Shown: positions 43,893 to 55,458 of the stretch, piece after piece | How positions within the stretch are numbered: position 1 is the first letter of the stretch | How the letters are laid out: every line of letters begins with the position of its first letter | Assembly: GCA_027627225.1 (NCBI GenBank) | Contig: CM051029.1 | Span: 69,674,578 to 69,738,577, forward strand | Reading direction: 5' to 3' | DNA from: Congeria kusceri | Lineage: Eukaryota > Mollusca > Bivalvia > Myida > Dreissenidae | DNA length: 64,000 nt | Translations under genes and position numbers: made by a program | The notes under the pieces: model-generated | What the model saw: the letters and a program-made list of their open reading frames with translations, nothing else | Database searches by the model: none | What the model was told of the DNA's origin: nothing

Positions 43893-45135
43893 CAGGGCTT
43901 TTTTTGCCCAAATTGGGAAGACGCCCTAGCCTGTCCATTTTGGGAAAAACAAACGCGTGAAACGATGAAATTGGGAAGAATTCACGCGTAAAAAGTTGAA
44001 ATTGGGAAATATGTTGTTTTAAGTTAAAAAAAATAAATTGATACTTCTTATACAAAAGGTTTTTCTGCTGTTGAAATCCCTGTAACCATATCAGTTCAAT
44101 ACATACATTAATATATACTAATAAAACAATAACATATAAACTCTTTTTCAATATTTGCACTATTTATTCTGTTGAGAGAATTTTAATCTGAATACAGAAA
44201 TTAATAATAACACATGAACAAAAACCATTTATCAGGGTACAAATAAGTTGCAGTTAGTAATTTACTGATCATGAAATAAAAAGGTGTAGTCTAGTCCTAC
44301 AGCCATTTGAATAGGTCTAACAGGTCCAAGTAAACTGTTTAGCAAAAATGTAAACACGTCAATGTTTTTCACTCATATTTCACATTATTAACAACTTCAC
44401 TGAGTGACTAAATTTACAGGTCGAGTTCCCTGTTTTTGGCGTCTTTGAATTTATTAATCAAACATTCAAAGTCGCTGTCTGTAAATTCACAGTGTCACAG
44501 TTTGACCTAATCTAAAATCTGTTAAATTACGTGCCACCAATGACAACGTCTTTTAAACAACAGTAGCTTTAAAAATTAACAGCCGAAATACACACTGTCA
44601 ACGTCAATTATTTTCATTGTTTTCTTGCCACATCGACAAAATCAATCAAACAGAATACGTTAAACATATTAACCTTTGTCTTCTTCGTTACCCCGCAGTT
44701 GAATAACGATCGTTCATTTCCTTTCTGTCGCTTATTTAACGACTTTTTATAGTATTTGCTATTGTGCGACATGACCAGATTACGAGGCAGTGAATCATCG
44801 CGAGTAAACTCCCTTACCATTGAAATGAGAGAAAACGAAAGTATTTATAGGGCCGCTTCTGTTTTGTACGTCACGAGGCAGTAAGTCATCGAGAGTTAAC
44901 TCCCTTGCCATAGGGCCGCTTCTGTTTTGTACGTCACAATAAACAAGCATACGCGTTTGCGTTGAATGTACTTACCGAATTCCTGACGAAATTGAGACGA
45001 AAAAGCAATGTTTTTGCATTGGGAAAGTGTATCTTTTTGGGAAATTCGTAACGTGGAATTGGGAAAAAGACCGAATTTTTCGAATTGGGAAGACGCCGAA
45101 TGTCGGCGTCTGTTAAAGAAGGAAAAAAAGCCCTG
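43893..45135. mobile_element. hAT-like non-autonomous element, 1.24 kb
   Basis: The left end is CAGGGCTTTTTTTGCC; the complement of the right end is CAGGGCTTTTTTTCC. TATGC is present on both outer sides (43888-43892, 45136-45140). Both sub-ends contain repeated 'aattgggaa' motifs and 'gggaagacgcc'. There is no transposase. The middle holds two near-copies (about 44781-44875 and 44871-44940) of a 'gggccgcttctgttttgtac' / 'aactccctt.ccat' promoter-like segment. It lies just upstream of the first coding exon of copy A. Confidence 0.65.
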
Positions 45136-45140
45136 TATGC

Positions 45141-47286
45141 ATTTTAATTAGATTATTTATATTATAAATATTTGTAAAAATTAAAATGTAATTTGTAAAC
45201 ATCATTTTAATATGCACAAAACCTGCGACACATAATAACTGATCAAGTCTTAGCATTGCAATCTTCATTTTGCAAAGGTTAAATTCTAGAACCTAACCTT
45301 TATATTAATATTGTCTATGAAAATAAGCATTTAATTTTTTTATATAAATGAAATAAGAACTGAAATTAATTATAGCAGTTTTAACACGTTAACAAAACTA
45401 ATAATGAGATGATGTGTGAATTGTAATGCCCCCTAAGTGTAAAATCAACTTTAAACTAATAACGTAACGTAGCTTATACGTTTATGATTATGATCAATTA
45501 CAGAAGTTACATTTTCAAATGAAGACAAATCCGGTACGACATGGCGAGGGTACGATCTGGAACAGATTTTCTTTGGCATAATGAACAAAATAATTAAAGT
45601 GAATTACCTGCATCGATACCAGATGAGACGATATCACTTCTCGCCAAACAACTACTGTGTATATCTAACCGATATCTGTAAAACTTCCCAAAAGATCGTC
45701 CCCGAATTCGCCACAACAACAACGCAATAATTCCGCGCCAAAATGCGAGTAACTCTTCTGATCGAATTACCTCCCTTTGGAGCGGTATAGTGGTGTTGGA
45801 AATAAATAAATATATATTATTTCACGCGCATATACCTGATCCAGATGGTTAAGATTTATTTAAAAACACAATAAGTGATTTATTAAAAGCTAAAAATCAA
45901 GGGTATCTTCCTGCTTTCTGCAAAATATTGGTCCTCGAATTTTTTACTTTCACTTTTGAGCAATGATTTTTTCTTTTCCGGTCATGGCAAGGTCAGATAG
46001 CGCTTATTTGGACATATCTCCTCCTACATATGCAAATTTTTCATTTGGATAACTTCTTTTATGTTCGTAGTGAAGCGTTAAAAACACCCCACATTTTTCG
46101 GTCAACTTTTTACCTGAACACCGATTGCGCAATAATTTGCCTAGCAGGTGCGTGGTTATTGCTACAATTATTAAGGAAAATACAGACACTTTAAAAATGG
46201 GAAAAATTACATTTTGAAAACCATTTTTTTTTAGTTTTTCCAAAAACCTGACCCAAACTTTTTAAAGCCAGATATTAACAACCACAACAGATCTGAAACT
46301 GATATTTCAACTTATATGTGTTTAACCAACTTTTAAAGACTTCTGCAAAGCCCTAGGTCCCTTTGCCACCTTGAATGACTCAGAGAGAAGCTACTCTTCG
46401 CAACCGTAAGATCTGAAACAAGTAGAAATATAATGTTAGAAATTAGAGTTTTTATGCATTGTAATACAACTTAATTTACTTATACATTTAAGCAAAAATA
46501 ATGTGAAATCAAATGGAAATAATATGTGCACATTAGTAATATGTTAGTAGAATTGCATCATATATTAATATATTATATATAATATATATATATATTATTG
46601 CTATTCTAAATATCATTTAAAACAGATGAACTTGGGGATTGGGGTAAATATTACAAACATGCATCATTAAAACATGCAAACATGTTATTTTTTGATGGAC
46701 ATGCTACCTACCTACTGAACAATAAAATGAACATTTTCGCATTGCCTGTAAAAAGCTCACATACAGATGTACCGTGTTAACAACCATGATGAAGCAGTCT
46801 AATAATCTACCAAGAAAATAAATTGTGGCAATTGCGGAAATTTTCAATGTTTTAATTTATTGATCAGTACTTAAAGAAAGCTAAATGTTTTAAGTCATCA
46901 CCATGTAAGAATCAGTACATACAACCAATGCAAAACATGAAAGCTTTTCAACAATTGAACAGGACTAACTGTTAACTGAGTTACTCTTACATTATAACAA
47001 AATCGTTTGATCTGTACGCACATGACTCCATCTGCAAAAACATACTGCAACCAAACTTAACACAATATTCTTAATAGCATTATAACAGCTTTATGATACA
47101 TTGAATACAAAGACTATATAGTTCTAAGTAAGAACGGACGGCTCCAAGACGGTCCAAACTAAACACTAAGTTACCGCTGCAAGGCGGAAACTAAACACTA
47201 AGTTAGTAGGATTATGTACATCAAAAGTGTTACAACACCGAAGATGAATTACTGAATCAAATTGTCACAAACAAAAGATATGAATT
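45141..47286. other. Spacer between copy A and copy B
   Basis: No gene is seen. It contains an AT microsatellite near 46555-46605 and a segment (46010-46170) that resembles 52085-52255 downstream of copy C. A GC-richer patch at 45530-45790 could be the promoter region of copy A. Confidence 0.5.
46010..46170. repeat. Diverged direct repeat, downstream of copy B
   Basis: Shares 'atatgcaaatttttcatttgg' (one T shorter than the partner), an aaaaa-acac block and 'ggtgcgtggttattgct' in the same order and strand with 52085-52255. Confidence 0.5.
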
Positions 47287-49091
47287 CTAAACCACAATCT
47301 TTAAATCACCTTTTCTGTAATCTTCACAGAGATTGTAAGCATATATATCCTCATCCATTTCATATTTCACATTATACCAGTCACCAAACCCAGGTACCAC
47401 GGAAATTACTGTGCCTTTGTACGTACATCCATCAGCAAATTTATGCTCCACGGTCTTCCCAACTAAAAATGGAACATCCTGTGTGTTTTTTTCTGTTGTT
47501 GTCTGCACCAGTCTGCAACCAACTTCAGAACATTCTCTTTCAACTCTTCAATTGTGAGTTTCTGGTACTTTCCATTATTTTGCTTCCGACTTAGGTTGTA
47601 AACTTTCGAGTCCTGGTGTTTTGATTCAAGACTTTTCGTCTGAAACGAAGCTGTGCATGTAATGCCTCCCTCTTCTCAGTATCTGTCTTCAATCGTCCCA
47701 ATGCCTCTTCAATCTGTTCCTTGCTCTGCCACAGTTCGTAGAAACACACCGCTGTTGTCCATTCTTCAAGATTGTTGATTCTTTTCTTTTCCAACTCTTC
47801 CAACTTCCTCCTTCGTTCATCTTGGATCTCTAACCGTTTCTTTTCAATTGCTGCCAGCCTTTCCTTAAACTTTTTCCGTATGCCATTTCCCTGCTTTCGA
47901 GCCTTTTCTATCAATTGCTTTCTCTCATCCTCTTCTAATCCTTCTAGCCATTGTCGGGTCTTATTGTGTGAATACATCAGGTATGACTCGTTTGTCAGAA
48001 GTGTTGCATTTGGCCGGTAGCGTAATAACTGGTCAAGCTGACCAAACACAAATTCTGGCAGTTTGTTATGTTTCATTGCTGATTGTGTCTCTATCATCAG
48101 CTGTTCACTTGGTTCAGAGAACTTTCCAGCAGGCATGTGATCAGAAACCATTCTCTTCCACAGCTCGCTCATTGATAGGAACAAGGCTTGTAGCATTGGG
48201 TACAAAATAAAATTGAGTTCTTCATCCTTTTCTACTACTTTCTCAGCCTCTCTATCATTTGCAGAAGTGTTGAATGGGCTTGACTCTCCTTCAATAAATG
48301 TTGAAATTGCATCAACACTATCTGCACCTTTCTCCAAGAATTCAATCAACTCTTTGTAGTGAACATTCATGGCTAAGATGTGTCCTGGTGCCTCCAGAAG
48401 TCTCCATAAGGGGCCAGTTATGAACTTTGAGATGAGACCAAAGGCTTTCAATCCAGCAATATACAGATTGGCTTTCACATCTAGGGAAACTGCCTTCAGG
48501 AGATCATTTGATTTTACATGGATGACATCAAGGAAAGTGCTTATCTCGTCCTTGTGGTAAAATATTGACATAGCGAGACTGAAAACCAAGTTGAATCTGT
48601 TGTGTTTGAATCTAACAATACGATTTTTTTCATTTTTCGATTTTAAGTATGTTGTCCATGGCAGACTCACTCCGTTCTTTTCATCTTCTCTAACAGCAAA
48701 CGCCTTTGAGGCTGTTCGAATGAGACGCAGTGTCCCACTTTCATTATTGTGGTAGCGTTTAAGCTCCGGCTTTTCGCTAGAACCTACATCCTTTCCATCA
48801 AGGAAGTTCTTCTCAAAGACTTTCATGGTGGTTTCACACGAGTCAGCAAGCCCGACAAGAAGATGCAAGCCACAAAAGAAATTATTCATATGTGTGCATA
48901 ACTCCTGTTCTTTCTCATTCATCTGCTCCCATCCATCAACTACCTCTGGCAGGATCTTAGCACGGTATTCCTGTAAAAGAACATTAAAGTGCTTCTCTGT
49001 TGAGGCGCGGTCACTCATAGTGTTCTTGATTTTACACAAAAGCCGATGTCCAACGTTTGTACTTACAGACAGATCAGTTACATAGTCAGAG

Positions 49092-49135
49092 ATGTCCTTT
49101 AGAATCTCAGTAAATGTCCTTTAGAATCTCAGTAA
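49092..49135. repeat. 22-bp tandem duplication that shifts the copy B frame
   Basis: Two perfect, adjacent 22-base copies beginning 'atgtcctttagaatctcagt'. 22 is not a multiple of three, so the frame is lost right after DTFTEILKDI. Confidence 0.95.
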
Positions 49136-50593
49136 AAGTATCTAACGTGCTCTGACCACTTTTATCCACCATTTCTCTTAATCCGAGAATGTATGATGTT
49201 TGATCTTCATTGGTTACAACATATGTCTGCATGACTTTCCCATACTTTCTGGTCTCATCTGTGTAAAGAGTTGTCTGTTCTTTATTTTCCAATACCTTTC
49301 CAACCTGTGCTTCTGCTAGAGCCAGTTTACTATCTACAATTCTGTTAACTGTAGTGGCTGATGGAACTTTATTTACTGTTTTTCCACACAATTTTGAAAC
49401 TTCTTTGATCACATCTCCAACTTTCTCTGATGGCACCTTCATGTCTGTCAAGTTCATTACACATTGAACTGTTTCATTTGTATACATCCTCTCTTATTCA
49501 TCATATAGTTTCAACTCGGATGCATCATTCAACAAATCTGTCATGTAACTGATTGACGTATTGGCATCTTGTAATTCTTTCTGTGTAATTTCTGCTGCCG
49601 ATACTGCCTCATCAACCTCTTCCAAAACAGCCTGCAAATTTTCTACTTCTTTGGCCTTGTCGTTCAATTCCGCTTTTAATCGCGACTCTTCAATCATCCT
49701 CTGTTTCAATGCACTTGATTGTTTTGCACTCTTTACCACAGCTTGTCTAAGTTTTAACTGATTGACTTTATTAGTCTTCATACTTTCTTTCATTTCTTTC
49801 TTCAGTTTCAAGTTTTCTTCAACCAGTTCATTCATTTTCATTTTCTTAGTGTCGATTCTGTTTTCTGATCGTTCCAGTTTCCGCTTCAGCTGCTTAGCCT
49901 TTTCTCGGTGCCCTGCAAGAAGTTCACTTTTCTTTTTCATTTTCATTTGGAACGTTTCTATTGTGTAATTACCTTCTCTGGATCAGAAGAGCTGCTCAAT
50001 GGAGTCTTAGTAGGAATCACAAATTTTTGTCTAAGATATTCTTCTTTTTGCTGTCCTCTTTTAGATTTATTGGCTTTCAATATCTTGTGTATTTTGGTCA
50101 ATGTGGCTGGAAAGTTTATGGCTTTAGTGTTCATTTTACTACATCCTGCTAAAAATCTGGTTATGTGATCCTTCAGAACCAAGGTATTATGATTGCAGAA
50201 TGAATAAAAGTCTAGTATCAATCCATTAGTCACATCACTTTCACAATACTGTCCCAATAATAGACTATTAAATGAAACATCAAGTTCTGCCAAGAATCTG
50301 TATTTTGTGATTGTTTCCATGTTTCTCAGTTCAAAGTGGGACACTCACAGTAAGTATGAAAAGTTTCCACGTTACCAGTTAAAATAGTTTGAGTAAACTT
50401 AATGTTGCCATGAGTTGTAACATGATTTCCTGGCCATATGTTATCACCAAGCGATAGAACAATTCCTGTTGAATATGTTTGGGTAGCTACTGACCTGGAG
50501 AATTGATGATGAAGATGGTCTGCATCAGCTGTCTCCTCATCCGAAATCTGTAAAAGATGCATTTATTTTCATATATAACTAGAATTTGTTCGG

Positions 50594-50616
50594 ACAGACA
50601 GACAGACAGACGGAGA
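50594..50616. repeat. Short (GACA)n stretch
   Basis: 'ggacagacagacagacagac', typical of ends of dispersed repeats in these genomes. It lies in an intron of copy B. Confidence 0.6.
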
Positions 50617-51116
50617 GACGTCCATGGCCATTCCAGTATACCCCCTTTACTATATGGAGTGTATAATAAATATAGAATAGTCTTCATAAATATTTGTTAA
50701 TTTTAAGAGAACAACATATTGATGTGTCTTTGTTTATCAATCATTCAGTAAAACACATTAGGAAACATAACAGTGCTTACCACAATTGGTTCTGGCGGTT
50801 GTGTTGACTGGGAACTCGTTACAGAGGGTGGTGTCTGTGGGGATGCCTGGGTTGGTGAGGAAGCCGCAACAACCTAAATAGCAAAAGAAAATCTGTTCAA
50901 CACTAAAACATTACTCTGCTCTATACCTGCTGTTCATAAATCATTCAAACATCATTCAAAATGTACTCTTATTTCATATCATGTGCTTACCAATGTAAAT
51001 ATGAGTGGTTGTGTCGATTGAGAGCTTGCTGTACTTGGGGTAAGTTGGGATGCTGGAGTCAGTGGATCTGCTTGGACAACCTTGTCGTCAGTGTCAAACA
51101 AATCAATGTCAGACAT

Positions 51117-52751
51117 ATATTGTAAGAAAAATGAAGCAAGAAATTTAAATGCAGCATTTACTGACTATGCATTTAATTTACAGCAAAATGTTGATTTATC
51201 ATTTACATTTTATTAAATGTTTTGAGTTATACTATTTATTACAATTGTAATTTTGTAAAGATGCTTGCCTCCTTGACTTGGCATGCATACAAAAATGGAC
51301 ACCTATTGCATAATAATATTTCCATGTGTTTGCGATTATCATAAAAATTGTTTATTCAAAAATGCTTTTCGAGTGTAGAAACAGACTGATTTTTTAAGTT
51401 GATGCAATAAATGAATAATAAAAAATAATCGTATGCCATGGAAATCAGAAGTAGTATAAATATTAATTATTATCATATTTTAAATTATCACATCCGCTTT
51501 TTAGTTTACTTCACCTACATATAATAATATACTTCATCTGCAGTTGTTTATAATAAAGTCAATATTTCAATTATTGCATAATGAAACTTGGTTAGGTGCG
51601 AAAGGATATTGGGGCGAAATAAACGAGAAATATGTTAGCCTTTTTCAGTATATACATCAACAGATTCCATAAAATCATAAAACCTAGTGATACCATTATT
51701 GCAAAAGGGAATAATATATACCACTGTCAGCGTTGTATGCTTTAACAAAGATCGCAAATCGTAACGAAAACCTTTTCTGAGCTCAGAAAAACTTCAAGCC
51801 AACAAAACGAAAGTAGGTCAAGTAGCCCGGATGTTGTATTTTACGTCTTCGGTCGCATGTTTACAGCGGCTTTAGAAAACTTCCAAATATTATTTTTGCC
51901 AACATTTACGAGGCCACAAGTTAAAGAAATCGATTTACAAGTGTTTTTTCTTCATCCAAAAACAGAATCCACACTGGTATATCAAGGTATTGTTAAAAAA
52001 AAAATTGTTTCAATTTTTCCTATTCAGATTTTTTCAATGAAAAAATTGTATTCTCCCAAATGAAGGTCATATAAGCTAAATTTGGTCATAACTGTCGTCA
52101 TTTATGCAAATTTTTTCATTTGGAACGTTCGTATATTGCTGTTATCATTCGTTTGAAAAAAGCACATGTTGAGCATTTTACTGCGGGTTGGAATTTCCCG
52201 AAAAGTGACGAATGCGGATATCGGCGCAAAATCGATGCGCGGTGGTTGCTAATTTTGTGTGCCGGATATCTGTCATAATATTGCGATTTATTTTTGAAGC
52301 AAATATTCAGGTGTCATATATCATTGTGAAGGTCTAAATGAAAGAATAACAATGGTGAATGAAAATTGAATATCTGAACATCCTGAACAGAGTTATTGCT
52401 CTTTAAACGCTTAAAAATCTCTGAAATAAGACTTCTTGCACACAACAAACAGCGGACAAGACTGACCACAGTAAGTACTTAATAGGACAATCCTTTCATG
52501 CAAATGTATGTAGATAGTTGTATGCATCGTTTAATTACATTGAAATATGCATAGTCTTAAATGATAATAAAAATGTTCTCAACCATTATGTACAGTGAAA
52601 TGGGTAAGAGAAAAACTCATTAGTGTCCGAAACTATTTCGCCTGCATTTAATATAAATTACCGTAATTTAGCAAAAAAACTATAATAAACAACTGAAACA
52701 GGAACAAGATTTCAACATTTTATTTCTACTACGCTCACATATATCAGTTTA
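51117..52751. other. Spacer between copy B and copy C
   Basis: No convincing gene is seen. A GC-richer patch near 51770-51870 may be the copy B promoter. The segment 52085-52255 matches 46010-46170. Confidence 0.5.
52085..52255. repeat. Diverged direct repeat, downstream of copy C
   Basis: Partner of 46010-46170: 'atgcaaattttttcatttgg' and 'gatgcgcggtggttgct' in the same order and orientation relative to the family genes. Confidence 0.5.
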
Positions 52752-55458
52752 CTAGGCTTTGATCACCACATCACCCTCTCGATACTCTTCCCCAAGCTGG
52801 ACCGAATACACCGCAGGATCATCCACGTAGACAATGTTTAACCAGGCCGGAAAACCGGGCTCCTGATAAATTAGGACAAGTTTATAGTATGTTTACGGAT
52901 GAAAATAAAAACACTTTAATGAAAGTTGTATGTTTAAGTATCAAAAGATAAACATGTTCATGAAAGTTGCATGTGCAAGTATCAAAATAAAAAAACATGT
53001 TCATGAAAGTTGTATGTTTAAGTATGAAAAACGCGTTCATGAAAATAAACCCTAACCCTATCAAAACTAAAACATGTTGATGAAACCATTTAAAAAAACA
53101 AGACATAAAAAAACAAGACGTATAATAACCATGCACATGTGTCATATACCTATATTACTTTTCCTGTGTACCATTTGGCTGCTTATCCTCAATCCACTCA
53201 TGATCTATATCTTTACCAACTAATGTCCAATTAATAATAATATTACATTGTCTTCTACTGCGTCAACTGACAGTTGCTGTCTTTTCCCATCAACAATTTT
53301 TGAAAAGGAATACACATCTGTTTTAGAACATGTCTATTTAAAGACATCTTTTCGGAACCTAAGTTGAGATTTTAAGGCATTTTCCTTTTCCTGAGCACTA
53401 TTTATTGCATTTAATTCCTATAGGACTTGCTCTGGGGTTTGCCATAATCCAAAGAACAACATTTTGTTTGTTGTTTTTTTGAGTTTTTGAACTCTGTTCA
53501 GTTCTTGTGTTTCTTTTTTCCTAAAATCTTCTTCTTGTTTTTCAATTCTTTTCATTAATATTACTTTAGCTCTTTCTTAAAAATGCTGTCTTTCTTTTGG
53601 TGCTTCTTTCCTGCTTTCCAGTATAATTTCATTTATATTTTCTTGTTTGTGCAACCATTCATTTGTTTTATTCAATGAAAAAGTGATTTTGGCCTCCAGA
53701 GCAAGAGTTGATGTATTAGGATTTGCTGACAATATATGGTCAACAAGTGAAAATACATGTTCCGGAAATTTATTATGTTTGTCAACGCTTTGAGTCTCAA
53801 TTTCATTAACATTTTCGTGGACACCACCTGGTAAATGGTCACCGTATTGATGTTGAATCAATTTAGCCAAAGCAGGAATTATCACAGACAAAGTCATTCA
53901 AGAAAGTTAAAAGTTCAAGGTATTTTGTGTTCATTGCGGATATTGTAACATCTTTACTCTCTATGATCCGCCAAAGTGGGGTAGTTATGAACTTGGATAC
54001 CAAACCCAAAGCTTTACATCCACTGACAAAAAACGGTGTCTGCAAATCTTTTAATACACTTTGTAAAAGACCATTTGCAGAGCTGGTTTTACTCAAATAC
54101 TCGATCATTTTATCTTTCAGAAAGTAAACATGGCCAGCATTTGTGAACAAAATATTAAATCTATTACCTCTTAAAGGTTGAAGTGGCAAAGAAAGCATAT
54201 TGTTCTCCTTTAAAAAGTCACAAATGACAGTTCTGAAACCCTGGTAACAGCCATTCTTTTGGTCGCCTCTGCGTGCAAATGCTTTACAAGCTGTTAGTAC
54301 AGTTCTGACAGTACCGGACTGGCCTTGTTTTGAAAAATGTGGATTTAAAATAGGGACGTCATTTTGCAAAAAACTTTTTTCAACTTCATTTAAAGATTTT
54401 TGTGAAACATCCGCCATATGCACAAGGGTGTGTAAGCCACAAAAGAAATTGTTCATATGGCTCAATGCCTGTTGCGATTCTAATGTCATTTTCTCATTAT
54501 TTTTATAAACAGTTGGTAGAATTTATTCCCTATGTTCTTTGAGCATTGTATTAAATTTTGTTTCAGTTGCTGCGCGGTCACTCATGGTATTTTTTATGTT
54601 AGTTAGTATTTTTGCAGAAATCACATCTTCAGTTTTACTAACACAGTCACAAACAGCATTTATAACATTTGAAACATTTTCACAAGAAACTTGGTAATTC
54701 AACAGAGCATAGACACGAGCATGTAATTCAGGAATATATGTATTGCTTGTTTCATCAAAGAACTCAGCATCCTGTATGAATTGTAAATGTTCTATTTCAG
54801 TATTCAATTCATTTATTTGTGTTTGTAGCTGTTTAATATCAGTCTCTCTACATTTTAACTCAGCTTTCAAGTCACATATTTCAGTTTTCATATCATTATT
54901 TGTATTGTCAATATTACTATTTTCATCTAGTTTCAATGCTTTTTCACGCCAGTACATTTCTTTAGCTGTCCGTTTAAGATTTTTTTTATTACTTTCCAAC
55001 TTTTCATCCACTACACCAATGCTTTCATTAAGGTCATCATTCTTTTTAATCACTAGATCAAGTTCTACCTGCAATTCATTTTTATGTGATTTCAAATCAG
55101 ATTCTTCAGATACAAGTTTTTCACAGACAGATTTATAGACAGTAGCTTGCAAACAAGGATCATCAGTAGACGCAAACGGAGATTGATGTACAATTGATGG
55201 ATTGTCATCATTCGTGTCAGTTGATGCTGAGTCAGGAAACTGGTAGATATCTTTTAGAAATCGCTCTAGATTTTGTTGACCCTTTACTCTGCATTTGCTC
55301 TTGTTGAGGTGCTGGTATTTTTGGTACATTCTTGACAAATCTTTGTGCAACGTATTGTACTGCACCTTGGAGCCAATGTCATGTAAAGGCTACATTTACA
55401 GATTCGTTTTTTATTAGCTCAACAAGATACTGATTGCTGGTTTTTTCCGCAGTATCCA
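52752..55458 (-). pseudogene. Copy C of the coiled-coil/DETRK/barrel family, divergent and broken
   Basis: The start at 55458 (MDTAEKTSNQYLVE) is short and lacks the acidic exons of A and B. The frame shifts near 55385. It then has NKSKCRVKGQQNLERFLKDI (matches the KSKRGQQKEEY block of B), a coiled coil, and NTMSDRAATETKFN. An in-frame TAA lies near 54523, followed by MNNFFCGLHTLVHMAD, RGNRFNILFTNAGHVYFLKD and TTPLWRIIES. A deletion plus frame shift near 53885 precedes GDHLPGG and KHNKFPEHVFSLVDHIL. Remnants follow around 53160-53240 (LVGKDIDHEWIED). A terminal exon 52862-52752 has EPGFPAWLNIVYVDDPAVYS, the end of the barrel. The ~95 residues holding the TLYTDETRK motif are deleted. Copy C is an older branch of the family. 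Confidence 0.72.
52915..53085. repeat. Tandem repeat, ~36-40 bp unit, about four copies
   Basis: Unit pattern: 'atgaaagttgtatgtttaag' then 'tatcaaaa..aaaacatgttc'. It sits between the last two coding pieces of copy C, probably in an intron. Confidence 0.8.

Larger units (their letters stand above)
47287..51116 (-). pseudogene. Copy B of the coiled-coil/DETRK/barrel family, full length but broken
   Basis: Exon 1 51116-50991 (MSDIDLFDTDD), exon 2 50873-50781 (VVAASSPTQ), and a long exon from 50547 to 47287. Order of parts: SVATQT; helical block KIHKILKANKSKRGQQKEEY; coiled coil ~49946-49500; YTNETVQCVMNLTDMKVP; TVNRIVD; TLYTDETRKYGK; MSDRASTEKHFN; MNNFFCGLHLLVGLAD; RFKHNRFNLVFSLAM; GPLWRLLEAPGHILAMN; a second coiled coil; and a C-terminal barrel-like domain (VEHKFADGCTYKGTVISV...). 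Lesions: frame change near 49950, in-frame TAA near 49497, a 22-bp duplication at 49092-49135, frame changes near 47590 and 47510. Long blocks are nearly identical to copy A. This is the best copy for deriving a family model. Confidence 0.78.
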
